A DNA stretch of 21,678 nucleotides from a bacterium (GTDB lineage Bacteria; Patescibacteriota; Minisyncoccia; UBA6257; Brennerbacteraceae): contig DAIDAW010000009.1 in assembly GCA_027310425.1 (NCBI GenBank), forward strand, positions 1-21,678, read 5' to 3'. Of the stretch, positions 13,652 through 20,558 are shown one piece after another. Within the stretch, counting starts at the first letter, position 1, and each line of letters opens with the position of its first letter. Made by a program: the position numbers and the translations under genes. The notes beneath the pieces are model-generated. The model made no database searches, was not told the DNA's origin, and saw only the letters and a list, made by a program, of their open reading frames with translations.

Positions 13652-15907
13652 TTAATTCGTTTTATCCTGGCTCGCGAGTTCTTCTGCCTCCTGAAAACGC
13701 AGAGAAAACACTTTTGAAACGCCATCCTGCATCGTGACGCCATAGAGCACGTCGGCTGATTCCATAATGGAACGATTGTGGGTAATAATGATGAACTGCA
13801 CGCGTTTCGTCATTTCCTTGAGCAGCTTCGCGAATTTCTGCGAATTGGTTTCGTCGAGGGCCGCGTCAATTTCGTCGAGCACGAGGAGCGGCGGCTGCGC
13901 CGCGGTGATGATCGCGAACAAAAGCGCGATCGCCGTGAGCGATCGTTCGCCGCCGGAAAGCATTTCCAGCGATTTCACTTTTTTGCGCGGCAAATGCACG
14001 GAAAAATCAACGCCAAGTTCAACATTGTCACCTTTCCGGCTGCCACCCTCGGTTTTTTTATTCTTCACATCTTCTTCTCCGCCCTCCGCAGCCGGAATGC
14101 CGTCTGCCAAGCTCTCTTCTGCTATCTTCACCACGCCAACCGACGCCGTGCCGCCGTCGAAAATAATTTTGAAAAATCTGTCGAACTCGCGATCGATTTC
14201 GCGAAGCGCCTCTTCGAAGCCAACGCGGATTTTTTCTTCCAGCGAACGGTTAAGCCCGTCCAGGTCTTCGAGCGCAGCGTCCAAATCCTGTTTCTGCCCT
14301 GCCAGAAACGCATGCCGCTCGGATGTTTCCCGGTACGAGCGCACGACTTCCTGGTCGATTTCTCCGATGAGCGCAAGGTCGCGCCGGATTCGAATCAGGC
14401 GCGTTTCCAGTTCTTCAAACGGAACTCCAGTTCCTCCGTCGCCTCCCGATTCTGCGATGCGCGTTTTATGTTCAGCGACAAAAGCATCCCACACATATCC
14501 CGCCTCCCGGAGCTTCATCGCAAGATCTTCCTGCTTGAGCGCTTTGCGCTCGTGGGCGAATTTCGCATGTTCGAGCGCTGTTTCTTTTTCCTGCAGAGCG
14601 GAACGCATAACCTCCATGGCCTTCACCGTATCGCGGAGCGCCTGCGACTGCTCCTGGCTTGTTTTTGCAAACAGCTCCAATTCGGATGACAAGCGCGCGA
14701 GCTCTCCGGAACACGCCTCAACATCTCCTGCCAGGCGCTGTTTTTCCTGCTGCAACAGCTCCTCTTCGCTTCCGCGCCGGACATCCTGTTTGGGCGATTC
14801 CAGAAAATCCCTGATATTGCTCGCAAGCGATTTGATTGCCTGGCGCAGCGGGGCAAGATCGGAAAACGATTCGAATGATTCCAGTTGTGAACGCACTTCG
14901 TTGAGTTTTGCTGCCAGTTTCCCCGCATCAGCGGCAGCAGGATGGCGGCTGAATAAGACAAACGCCTGGAGCTTTCCTTCGATTACGCCGAGCTGGCGCG
15001 ACGCTTCGGATCGTTTTTCTTCAGCCCTACGCATGGTTTCTCGGATGCGCGCGTGCGCTTCGCCGTCTGACGGACGCTCCTGTTCCAGACGGGAAAGCGT
15101 ATGCGCTCCCTCCTGAATGCGGCTGCGCAAACCCGCAATCTCCTGTTCGGCGCCGGATATGTCAAAAACTGATTCCGCTTTCCGGGAAAATTCCCGCTCA
15201 AGATCCGCTATTTTGCGCGAGAAATATTCCGTTTCCAGTTCGCGCAGCTCTGTTTCTTTCTCGGCGCGCGATTCCCATTTCTGCACCTGGCGCTTGAGCG
15301 AGCGGAGATTGGGTTCCAGCTCGCGCATAATGTCTTCGACTTTGGACAAGTTGTCCCTGGTTTCCCTGATTCTGCGCTCCGCTTCTTCCTTTTTCAAACG
15401 GAACTCTTTGAGCCCCATCATTTCCTCGAGCATTTCCCTGCGCTCGACTGGATTCGCGCGCAAAAAAATATCCGCCGCGCCCTGATTCACAATCCCCATT
15501 CCTTTGACGCCGAGTTTCGCCGCAGCAAGCAGATGCGTCACGTCTTTCAGGCGGGCGCTTTTTTTGTTGATTGCGTATTCTGACGCTCCGTCGCGATATA
15601 CCTTGCGGCTGATGAGAACCTGCCCGAAATCAACCGGGAATGTCTTTGCCGCGTTATCGAACTCGAGTGATACGGATGCGAACCCTCCGGCCGCTTTCTG
15701 GCCAGCGCCGTTGAACAAGACATCTGTTGAGCTTCCCGCGCGGATATGCTTGGCGCTCTGCTCGCCCAGCACCCAACGGACTGCATCGACTACATTTGAT
15801 TTCCCCGACCCGTTGGGACCCACAACCGCGGTAATGCCCGCGGGAAACGTCAATGCGGTCTTATCGGCAAATGATTTAAATCCGTGAATCTCAAGTTTCT
15901 TCAACAT
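13652..15907 (-). CDS. smc: SMC-family chromosome segregation ATPase, short form lacking a recognisable hinge
   Basis: The head motifs are all present in 751 residues: Walker A GPNGSGKSN at 30-38, the Q-loop region NQGAADIFL at 141-149, signature LSGGERSLTA at 650-659, Walker B LLVLDEIDAALDE at 674-686, and a His switch in ITHNR at 708-712. Coiled coils run about 165-318 and 380-575. Canonical bacterial SMC is about 1100-1200 residues with a roughly 120-residue hinge. Here the middle (about 318-380) shows no hinge motifs and no CxxC zinc hook; it is a charged helical stretch containing DLAPLRQAIKSLASNI. The C-terminal head has a low-complexity insert (about 598-630). The ATG at 15907 is clear. 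The position after rnc matches the classic rnc-smc pairing. It should act in chromosome condensation, presumably with ScpA/ScpB encoded elsewhere. Confidence 0.88.
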   Translation of the reverse strand: MLKKLEIHGFKSFADKTALTFPAGITAVVGPNGSGKSNVVDAVRWVLGEQSAKHIRAGSSTDVLFNGAGQKAAGGFASVSLEFDNAAKTFPVDFGQVLISRKVYRDGASEYAINKKSARLKDVTHLLAAAKLGVKGMGIVNQGAADIFLRANPVERREMLEEMMGLKEFRLKKEEAERRIRETRDNLSKVEDIMRELEPNLRSLKRQVQKWESRAEKETELRELETEYFSRKIADLEREFSRKAESVFDISGAEQEIAGLRSRIQEGAHTLSRLEQERPSDGEAHARIRETMRRAEEKRSEASRQLGVIEGKLQAFVLFSRHPAAADAGKLAAKLNEVRSQLESFESFSDLAPLRQAIKSLASNIRDFLESPKQDVRRGSEEELLQQEKQRLAGDVEACSGELARLSSELELFAKTSQEQSQALRDTVKAMEVMRSALQEKETALEHAKFAHERKALKQEDLAMKLREAGYVWDAFVAEHKTRIAESGGDGGTGVPFEELETRLIRIRRDLALIGEIDQEVVRSYRETSERHAFLAGQKQDLDAALEDLDGLNRSLEEKIRVGFEEALREIDREFDRFFKIIFDGGTASVGVVKIAEESLADGIPAAEGGEEDVKNKKTEGGSRKGDNVELGVDFSVHLPRKKVKSLEMLSGGERSLTAIALLFAIITAAQPPLLVLDEIDAALDETNSQKFAKLLKEMTKRVQFIIITHNRSIMESADVLYGVTMQDGVSKVFSLRFQEAEELASQDKTN

Positions 15908-15926
15908 ATATCTCTTCTACAGAAAA

Positions 15927-15990
15927 GTTCGCGCGCGGAATGCGATAGAAGTACCGTTTTCAGGCACGTTGGCGCATTCCGCGCGCGAAC
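15927..15990 (-). terminator. Perfect 18-bp hairpin between rnc and smc
   Basis: GTTCGCGCGCGGAATGCG (15927-15944) and its exact inverse complement (15973-15990) flank a 28-nt loop. On the minus strand the stem is followed by TTTTCTG. It starts 6 nt after the rnc stop and ends 19 nt before the smc ATG. It could be a terminator or attenuator, or an RNase III processing site. Confidence 0.65.
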
Positions 15991-15996
15991 GACCAA

Positions 15997-16683
15997 CTAT
16001 TTCCACCCTTTTTGCTTCAGCGCTTCCTGGGCTGCCTGCACTTCCGCTTCCTGCTTGGAAAATCCCCTGCCCTCTGCGACTTTTTCCTCACCCACAAACA
16101 CGCCCGCCAGAAATTGTTTCTCGTGGTCAGGTCCCCATTCTTTCAAAACTTTATATAAAGGCGTCACACCGACGCGCGCCTGCGCCTGCTCCTGAAACAC
16201 GCTTTTCGGATCGCGATGCAAACCTTTTTGCAGGATTTCGTCGAGTTTCGGCATGAGTATACGCACAATAAACGCTTCTGCCTGATCATATCCCGCATCC
16301 AGATAAATCGCGCCAACTAATGCTTCAAACGCATTCCCGAGAATTTCCTGCCTTCCCCTGCCGGTATCCTTGGATTCGCCTTTGGAAAGCAGAAGAAAGT
16401 CGTTGATGCCCAGTTCCCGCGAAATCTGCGCAAGCGTGTCCGCGTTCACGAGCGCGGCGCGAAAACTCGTCAGTTCCCCTTCATTGTGCTGGTAATGCTC
16501 AAACAGGTATTTGGTCACCACCAATTCCAATACCGCGTCTCCGAGAAATTCAAGACGCTCGTTGTGCGCTCCGGTCCAGGACGGACGCTCGTTCAAATAC
16601 GAGCGGTGCGTCACTGCTTCCTGAAGCAACTCTTTGCGCGAAAATGAAACGCCGATTTTCTTCTCTAAGCCCTGAATCTCCAT
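15997..16683 (-). CDS. rnc: Ribonuclease III
   Basis: The product has 228 residues from ATG at 16683. The RNase III signature NERLEFLGDAV is at 41-51, giving active-site acids E42, E45 and D49. GNAFEALVGAIYLD at 116-129 supplies E120, with Asn117 where E. coli has Asp114, a substitution I believe is not unusual in the family. A C-terminal double-stranded-RNA-binding domain spans about 158-226 (DPKSVFQE ... SKQEAEVQAAQEAL). The enzyme cuts double-stranded RNA in rRNA precursors and mRNAs. The frame is open upstream to a TTG at 16719, but family members begin close to the MEIQGLEKKIG start, so ATG is preferred. It lies 41 nt after the nusB stop and is followed by a perfect 18-bp hairpin, a plausible substrate. 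Confidence 0.95.
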   Translation of the reverse strand: MEIQGLEKKIGVSFSRKELLQEAVTHRSYLNERPSWTGAHNERLEFLGDAVLELVVTKYLFEHYQHNEGELTSFRAALVNADTLAQISRELGINDFLLLSKGESKDTGRGRQEILGNAFEALVGAIYLDAGYDQAEAFIVRILMPKLDEILQKGLHRDPKSVFQEQAQARVGVTPLYKVLKEWGPDHEKQFLAGVFVGEEKVAEGRGFSKQEAEVQAAQEALKQKGWK

Positions 16684-16724
16684 ACCGGTTATTCCCAATC
16701 TCTCCGCCGCGCGCGCCAATCATC

Positions 16725-17195
16725 TCAGCTGTCGTGCGGCGCTCCTACTGGTTTCTCTTCGTTAGTTTTTCCCATATTCCCCATCTCGCGATACACCGTG
16801 CCGAGCACGCCGTTGATGAATTTCCCAGACGATTCGCCGCCGAATTCTTTGGCAAGTTCAATCGCCTCATCGATGGCAACGCGTTCCGGCACTTCCTGAT
16901 GGTTGCCCCAGATCAATTCATACAACCCCAAGCGCAGGATGTTTCGGTCAACCAGGTTGATCTTTTCCAATGGCCATTCGGGCGCGGCTTTCGTGATAAT
17001 CGCATCCGCCTGATCCTTGTGCGCAAGCGTCTGATCCACGAGTCTGCGCGCGAATTCCGTGTCTTTCAATTCAGGCCCGAATTCTCCGGCATTGCGCTTG
17101 AACACTTCATCGAGCGGAGCGACATTCCCGCTGTTGAAATCGAGTTCGTAGAGCGTCTGCACCACAATGGACCGTGAAAGATGACGCGAACCCAT
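16725..17195 (-). CDS. nusB: Transcription antitermination factor NusB
   Basis: This 156-residue all-helical protein is close to the usual NusB length. It begins SRHLSRSIVVQTLYELDF, the typical RNA-binding Arg-rich first helix with the 'R..A.Q.LY' pattern, and contains INLVDRNILRLGLYEL (about 78-93) and VAIDEAIELAKEFGGESSGKFINGVLG (two adjoining blocks, about 106-132), the most conserved part of the family. NusB binds boxA RNA with NusE (S10) for rRNA antitermination. The ATG at 17195 is the only reasonable start. It ends with TGA 41 nt before the rnc start and probably shares its transcript with rpmF and rnc. The 80-nt gap to rpmF is filled by an AT-rich palindromic element. Confidence 0.93.
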   Translation of the reverse strand: MGSRHLSRSIVVQTLYELDFNSGNVAPLDEVFKRNAGEFGPELKDTEFARRLVDQTLAHKDQADAIITKAAPEWPLEKINLVDRNILRLGLYELIWGNHQEVPERVAIDEAIELAKEFGGESSGKFINGVLGTVYREMGNMGKTNEEKPVGAPHDS

Positions 17196-17204
17196 GACTT
17201 TAAA

Positions 17205-17269
17205 GATTTATGATTTACGATTCAAGATTTAAGAAAACATCAATAAATCCTAAATCTTATTTCGTAAAC
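17205..17269 (+). repeat. AT-rich palindromic element, copy B, between rpmF and nusB
   Basis: GATTTACGA (17212-17220) and TTCGTAAAC (17261-17269) are near-perfect inverted ends around an AT-rich core with GATTTA-type direct units. It matches the minus strand of copy A at 3026-3085 in order and content, but here it is intergenic. It fills nearly the whole gap between the two genes. Confidence 0.65.
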
Positions 17270-17275
17270 CTACCA

Positions 17276-17518
17276 TTACTTCTTCTCCGTTTGTCCCAGC
17301 ACTTTTTCCCTGCGCTTCTGCTCCTTTTTGTTCGCTTTTTTCATCACGTCGATCATTTCCTTGCCCTTGAAATACCCGCAGTTCGCGCATACGCGGTGCG
17401 GCGCCATTAAACTATGGCATTTCGGGCACGCAGCGAATTTCGTTGCCCTGAGCGCCATGTGCGACCTGCCTGCGTTTCTGCGCGATTTTGTGTGATGCCG
17501 GTTTGCTATGCCACCCAT
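17276..17518 (-). CDS. rpmF: 50S ribosomal protein L32
   Basis: This is an 80-residue basic protein. It has the L32 N-terminus MGGIANRHHTKSRRNAGRSH and a zinc ribbon with C31-x2-C34 and C44-x2-C47 (CPKC, CANC) followed by GYFKGKEMIDV. It is longer than the usual 55-60 residues because of a Lys/Glu-rich tail from about 59 to 80. It is part of the large ribosomal subunit. The start ATG at 17518 is unambiguous; there is no Shine-Dalgarno in the roughly 32-nt leader. A promoter lies at 17557-17585. It is first in the rpmF-nusB-rnc-smc order, linking translation, rRNA antitermination, RNA processing and chromosome segregation genes. Confidence 0.95.
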   Translation of the reverse strand: MGGIANRHHTKSRRNAGRSHMALRATKFAACPKCHSLMAPHRVCANCGYFKGKEMIDVMKKANKKEQKRREKVLGQTEKK

Positions 17519-17556
17519 ACGATTCTATCGATAATATCTGTTTATTCGTATGTTTC

Positions 17557-17585
17557 ACTATACCACGCTCGCGCGAAAATGACAA
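17557..17585 (-). promoter_or_regulatory. Promoter of the rpmF-nusB-rnc run
   Basis: On the minus strand TTGTCA (17585-17580), a 17-nt spacer ending TGG, then TATAGT (17562-17557). Both hexamers match consensus at 5 of 6 positions and the -10 is of the extended type. The predicted start near 17550 gives a leader of about 32 nt to the L32 ATG. Confidence 0.65.
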
Positions 17586-17600
17586 TTCGCATAGCGACAA

Positions 17601-17624
17601 AGACCCTACTGGTTCGTAGGGTCT
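17601..17624 (-). terminator. Hairpin after the 115-residue hypothetical gene
   Basis: AGACCCTAC (17601-17609) pairs perfectly with GTAGGGTCT (17616-17624) around 6 nt. It lies 10 nt after the stop at 17634 and is followed on the minus strand by TTGTCG, a weak U-tract. It separates this gene from the rpmF promoter. Confidence 0.6.
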
Positions 17625-17633
17625 CTTCACAAA

Positions 17634-17981
17634 TCAAAATGTTGTCGAGGCGGCCGTGGCGATAATCCTCCCTTCGTGCTTACACCAAACCGTTGTCGGC
17701 TGATCAAAAGTTCTAGCGACAAACTGGAAGATGCCAGCAACAATATCATCAGCCTTTGGCAGAAGATCCGGCTCTTCGGATATCTCGATTTCAACCAGGA
17801 TCGTGTGATCTCCGGTTTCTTCGGTTTTCACGAACGAAACCTTGCAGCCGCGCTGTGTTCGCCAGACGGCATAGCCTCCGACCGCGTCGATCATAGTCTC
17901 GAGGGCACCTAATCGGACCAGGTTAAGGCCCGCGGCATCAAACTTTGCCGTGTCCGCGCCGGTGATTGTTACAACAATCAT
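17634..17981 (-). CDS. Hypothetical 115-residue cytoplasmic protein
   Basis: The start at 17981 is set by a near-perfect Shine-Dalgarno AAAGGAGG (17995-17988) 6 nt upstream; the open frame beyond it to 18014 has no support. The protein begins MIVVTITGADTAKFD and has no signal peptide or membrane helix. It alternates beta strands (IVVTIT, KVSFVK, HTILVEIEI, RIIATA) with helices, a small alpha/beta fold; acidic segment EISEEPDLLPKADD near 75-88. I do not recognise the family. It is divergent from the 53-residue membrane-protein gene, with promoters back to back. A following hairpin at 17601-17624 closes the unit. Its Shine-Dalgarno is unlike most genes here, hinting at a separate origin or high translation. 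Confidence 0.75.
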   Translation of the reverse strand: MIVVTITGADTAKFDAAGLNLVRLGALETMIDAVGGYAVWRTQRGCKVSFVKTEETGDHTILVEIEISEEPDLLPKADDIVAGIFQFVARTFDQPTTVWCKHEGRIIATAASTTF

Positions 17982-18004
17982 AGGAAACCTCCTTTCCTGC
18001 ATAA

Positions 18005-18033
18005 TCAATACCATATTGTGTTTTTGAAGTCAA
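18005..18033 (-). promoter_or_regulatory. Promoter of the 115-residue hypothetical gene
   Basis: TTGACT (18033-18028), 17 nt, then TATTGA (18010-18005) preceded by TGG, an extended -10. The predicted start near 17998 leaves a short leader that just contains the Shine-Dalgarno. It overlaps the opposing promoter at 18016-18044. Confidence 0.45.
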
Positions 18034-18044
18034 GATGATATGAT
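18016..18044 (+). promoter_or_regulatory. Promoter of the 53-residue membrane-protein gene
   Basis: TTGTGT (18016-18021), 17 nt, then TATGAT (18039-18044). The -10 matches at 5 of 6 positions, the -35 at 3. The predicted start near 18051 precedes the Shine-Dalgarno by a few bases. It overlaps the opposing promoter, so the two genes may compete for polymerase. Confidence 0.45.
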
Positions 18045-18070
18045 TGTACTGGTTCTCGAAAGGAGGACGA

Positions 18071-18232
18071 ATGTTGCAAAAAATAGTTGTCACGGGAGGA
18101 TTGGTCCTCGTCATCGTTGGCGGAGCGATTAATATATATCGCAGAATCCGCTACCATGATCACGACAGAAGTCTCGGGCAAGGAATCATGCTCATCGGCG
18201 TTCTCGTCGCCGCAATCGGTATGAACTTATAA
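18071..18232 (+). CDS. Small two-helix membrane protein (53 residues)
   Basis: The ATG at 18071 has Shine-Dalgarno AAAGGAGG (18059-18066) 4 nt upstream, which fixes the start; the frame upstream has none. Helix 1 is VVTGGLVLVIVGGAINIY (about 6-23), a basic/His loop RRIRYHDHDRS follows, and helix 2 is GIMLIGVLVAAIGM (about 38-51). There is no known domain and no cleavage site; it probably sits in the inner membrane as a hairpin. A clean terminator follows 19 nt after the stop. It shares a divergent promoter region with the 115-residue gene. Function is unknown. Confidence 0.7.
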   Translation: MLQKIVVTGGLVLVIVGGAINIYRRIRYHDHDRSLGQGIMLIGVLVAAIGMNL

Positions 18233-18250
18233 CCGAGACCATCTCCCGTC

Positions 18251-18276
18251 AAAACGCACCCGCATGGGTGCGTTTT
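18251..18276 (+). terminator. Intrinsic terminator
   Basis: AAAACGCACCC (18251-18261) pairs perfectly with GGGTGCGTTTT (18266-18276) around GCAT, with a T-rich 3' side (TTTT then GCATTTT). It terminates the small membrane-protein gene; the symmetric A/T ends could also stop transcription on the other strand. Confidence 0.8.
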
Positions 18277-18290
18277 GCATTTTCGCATAG

Positions 18291-18296
18291 TACAAT
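18291..18296 (+). promoter_or_regulatory. -10 box for a leaderless miaA
   Basis: TACAAT (5 of 6 matches) ends 6 nt before the miaA ATG at 18303, and there is no Shine-Dalgarno. The -35 region would fall inside the preceding terminator stem, where no good match is seen. Confidence 0.4.
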
Positions 18297-18302
18297 CATC
18301 GC

Positions 18303-19229
18303 ATGAAGCGCAACAAAAAACTTATTCCGCTCATTGTCATCCTTGGCCCGACCGCATCCGGCAAATCAACACTTGCCGTACGCCTGGCACAAACATGCAA
18401 CGGCGAAATCGTGTCTGCTGATTCGCGCCAAATCTATAAAGGCATGGAAATCGGCGCAGGCACCGTAACGAAAACAGAAACCAAAGGCATCCCCCACCAC
18501 CTTCTCTCATTTCAAAATCCGAAACGTCCGTACAACGCCCACGAATATCAGCGCGCTGCAATCGCGGCGATTCGGAAAATCGCCCGGGCAGGCAAGATTC
18601 CGCTTCTGGTCGGCGGCGCAGGATTCTGGATCGACGCCGTATGCCAAAACCTGCGGTTTCCGAACGCGAAACCCGATCGAGCCCTGCGCAAAAAGCTAAA
18701 AATAAAGACCGCGCAACAACTTTTTTCCATGCTGGAAAAACTTGACCCGGAAAAAGCAAAAACCATTGACCAGCGCAATCCGCACCGCCTGATGCGCGCG
18801 ATCGAAATAGCGAAAATGCTCGGCAAACACGAAACACTCCAAACAGGGCCGCAGTTGTTTTCGTGCCTCTATCTGGGCATTGCGCGCGATAACGCGAACC
18901 TCAAAAGCAAAATCACAAAACGATTCAACCGGTGGCTTAAAGCAGGTTTTCTCAATGAAGTACAAGCGCTCATGAAAAAGAAACTGTCTGAAGAGCGCTT
19001 CCGTGAGCTCGGCCTCCATTACTGGTACGCGTATACATATCTTTCCAACAGAATATCGCGCGACGAATTTGTCACACAGTCAATTGTTTCCATCTGGCAC
19101 TATGCCAAACGCCAAATGACATGGTTTCGGCGCAACAAAAATATCCACTGGGTCACAACATTTCGTGAAGCGAAGAAACTCGCATCGCAATTCGTAAAAA
19201 ATGGAGAACTGGGAAATAAACTCCAATAG
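18303..19229 (+). CDS. miaA: tRNA dimethylallyltransferase (tRNA isopentenyltransferase)
   Basis: The product has 308 residues, a normal MiaA length. It transfers a dimethylallyl group from DMAPP to the N6 of A37 in tRNAs reading UNN codons. The P-loop is GPTASGKST at 15-23, SADSRQIYKGMEIG (38-51) carries the catalytic Asp in DSRQ, GIPHHL follows near 62-67, NPHRLMRAIEI (about 159-169) is the usual RRxxRALE-type block, and KRQMTWFRR (about 270-278) is the C-terminal signature. In the substrate motif normally GGTGxxxxA, this protein reads GGAGFWIDA (104-112), with Ala for the conserved Thr. The ATG at 18303 is fixed by the P-loop distance. It is the only long plus-strand gene, with its own leaderless-type promoter, and converges on an MFS gene. 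Confidence 0.93.
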   Translation: MKRNKKLIPLIVILGPTASGKSTLAVRLAQTCNGEIVSADSRQIYKGMEIGAGTVTKTETKGIPHHLLSFQNPKRPYNAHEYQRAAIAAIRKIARAGKIPLLVGGAGFWIDAVCQNLRFPNAKPDRALRKKLKIKTAQQLFSMLEKLDPEKAKTIDQRNPHRLMRAIEIAKMLGKHETLQTGPQLFSCLYLGIARDNANLKSKITKRFNRWLKAGFLNEVQALMKKKLSEERFRELGLHYWYAYTYLSNRISRDEFVTQSIVSIWHYAKRQMTWFRRNKNIHWVTTFREAKKLASQFVKNGELGNKLQ

Positions 19230-19250
19230 CTGGAGCTATTCTCTGTTTTT
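19225..19250 (+). terminator. Weak intrinsic terminator after miaA
   Basis: AATAGC (19225-19230) pairs with GCTATT (19235-19240), followed by CTCTGTTTTT. The stem overlaps the miaA stop codon. It is short, so termination may be partial. Confidence 0.45.
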
Positions 19251-19264
19251 GACAGCGCGGTAAA

Positions 19265-20521
19265 TCAGGAATGCGATCCGTGCCCGTTCCAGGCGTGAAT
19301 TTCCTGCTGCGGCAGGCGGAGTTTTTTTGGCGTCACGAATAAAAGTGCAAACGCAACTGTTGCGGCAAATGCGCCGACGAAGGCAAACGTCATGCGCTCG
19401 CCCGCGAATGTCGCGATCATGCCGGCAAGCGGCGGCCATATGATATATGAAACATTTCCGACCGAATTGATAAGTCCGATGAGATCTTTCTTCTCGGTCC
19501 CCATGCGCGCCACGACATCGGTATACACGCCCTCGATGAGCGGGTAGCAGAACGAAAGCGCCAAGGAAGACAGAAATACAAGCGTGAGCTGCCACGGAAC
19601 GCTCGATCCGAATGCCAATCCTGCGAGTAATAATCCTGCAACGATGAGCAATTTCTCCGACATGATTTTCTTTCCTTTGTACATGCCCCAGCGCGCAACC
19701 ATGAATCCGATAAACAGCGAAGGCAACTGGTATGCGGTAAGGAATAAACCGCCCAAGAAATTCTGACGCGCCAATGTTTCCGTCCAAAGCACGCCGGTAA
19801 CCCAGAATGTCGCATCGATAAATCCAAGCATGACGCTCATGATGATGGCAGGCCATATGGCATTCGAAAGCACTGACCAGCGGCGAAGCTCTTCCCACGG
19901 CCCCACGCGCTTTACATCAGGCTCGGGAAGCGGTTCGCGCCCATTACCGAAAAATGCCACGAGCGTAAACCCGATAGCGAGAAGCGCAAGAACGCCCATC
20001 CCGATCGCCGGCGCGCCGCGCACAAGAAGCGCTGCCGCGGCAATCGGCGCTATCGCGTACGCGACATTCACGAACGCGCCGGTTATGCCCCACGCGCCCG
20101 AGCGCAACCGAACCGGTATCGCGCTCCCCATGAATTGGTACGCGGCAAACGATTCAAGTTCATAATATACGCCCCACGCAATCATCGTAACAATGAAGAG
20201 GGCAAGAAACGGTTTGATCGTCGCAGCCGCAAGGAAAAACGATACAAAGGCGGAAATGATAATCGCTGCAAACAACAACGTCCGTGCGCGCCTGCGCCGG
20301 AGAACATGCGGGAAAAGAACGTCGGCGCCGAACCCCACGATGGATTGCACGCTGATAATCGCGCCGACCGCAGCAGGGTTTTGCAAGGCCTGCTCAATCT
20401 GGTTGGGCGCCCAAAAACTGATAATGCCATCCGCAAGCCTGATGAAGAAAAACGTTATGGAAAACAAAAACACGCGCGCCCATACCTGGTGTTCACGGAA
20501 AAAGAAATAGATCGGTTTCAT
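19265..20521 (-). CDS. Major facilitator superfamily transporter
   Basis: The product has 418 residues with about 12 hydrophobic helices, the normal MFS size. Helices are arranged as two six-helix halves with a charged loop near 205-220 (EPLPEPDVKRVGPWEEL). Basic loop segments such as LRRRRAR near 74-80 resemble the cytoplasmic loop between helices 2 and 3. No substrate can be read from the sequence; the family is broad (sugars, drugs, peptides). The ATG at 20521 is 37 nt after the stop of a half-size MFS gene, so both are probably cotranscribed. There is no Shine-Dalgarno. It converges with miaA, ending 35 nt from its stop. Confidence 0.85.
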   Translation of the reverse strand: MKPIYFFFREHQVWARVFLFSITFFFIRLADGIISFWAPNQIEQALQNPAAVGAIISVQSIVGFGADVLFPHVLRRRRARTLLFAAIIISAFVSFFLAAATIKPFLALFIVTMIAWGVYYELESFAAYQFMGSAIPVRLRSGAWGITGAFVNVAYAIAPIAAAALLVRGAPAIGMGVLALLAIGFTLVAFFGNGREPLPEPDVKRVGPWEELRRWSVLSNAIWPAIIMSVMLGFIDATFWVTGVLWTETLARQNFLGGLFLTAYQLPSLFIGFMVARWGMYKGKKIMSEKLLIVAGLLLAGLAFGSSVPWQLTLVFLSSLALSFCYPLIEGVYTDVVARMGTEKKDLIGLINSVGNVSYIIWPPLAGMIATFAGERMTFAFVGAFAATVAFALLFVTPKKLRLPQQEIHAWNGHGSHS

Positions 20522-20558
20522 GCGTCGTGGCGTCGCGATAGTTTCCCCTCTTTAATGG

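Noticed and set aside
13767..15116. 449-codon plus-strand frame opposite smc
   Set aside because: Ser/Arg-rich shadow of the SMC coiled-coil codons, with no promoter or ribosome site.
16684..16719. Longer rnc from a TTG at 16719
   Set aside because: Twelve extra residues without family support; the ATG at 16683 gives the normal N-terminus.
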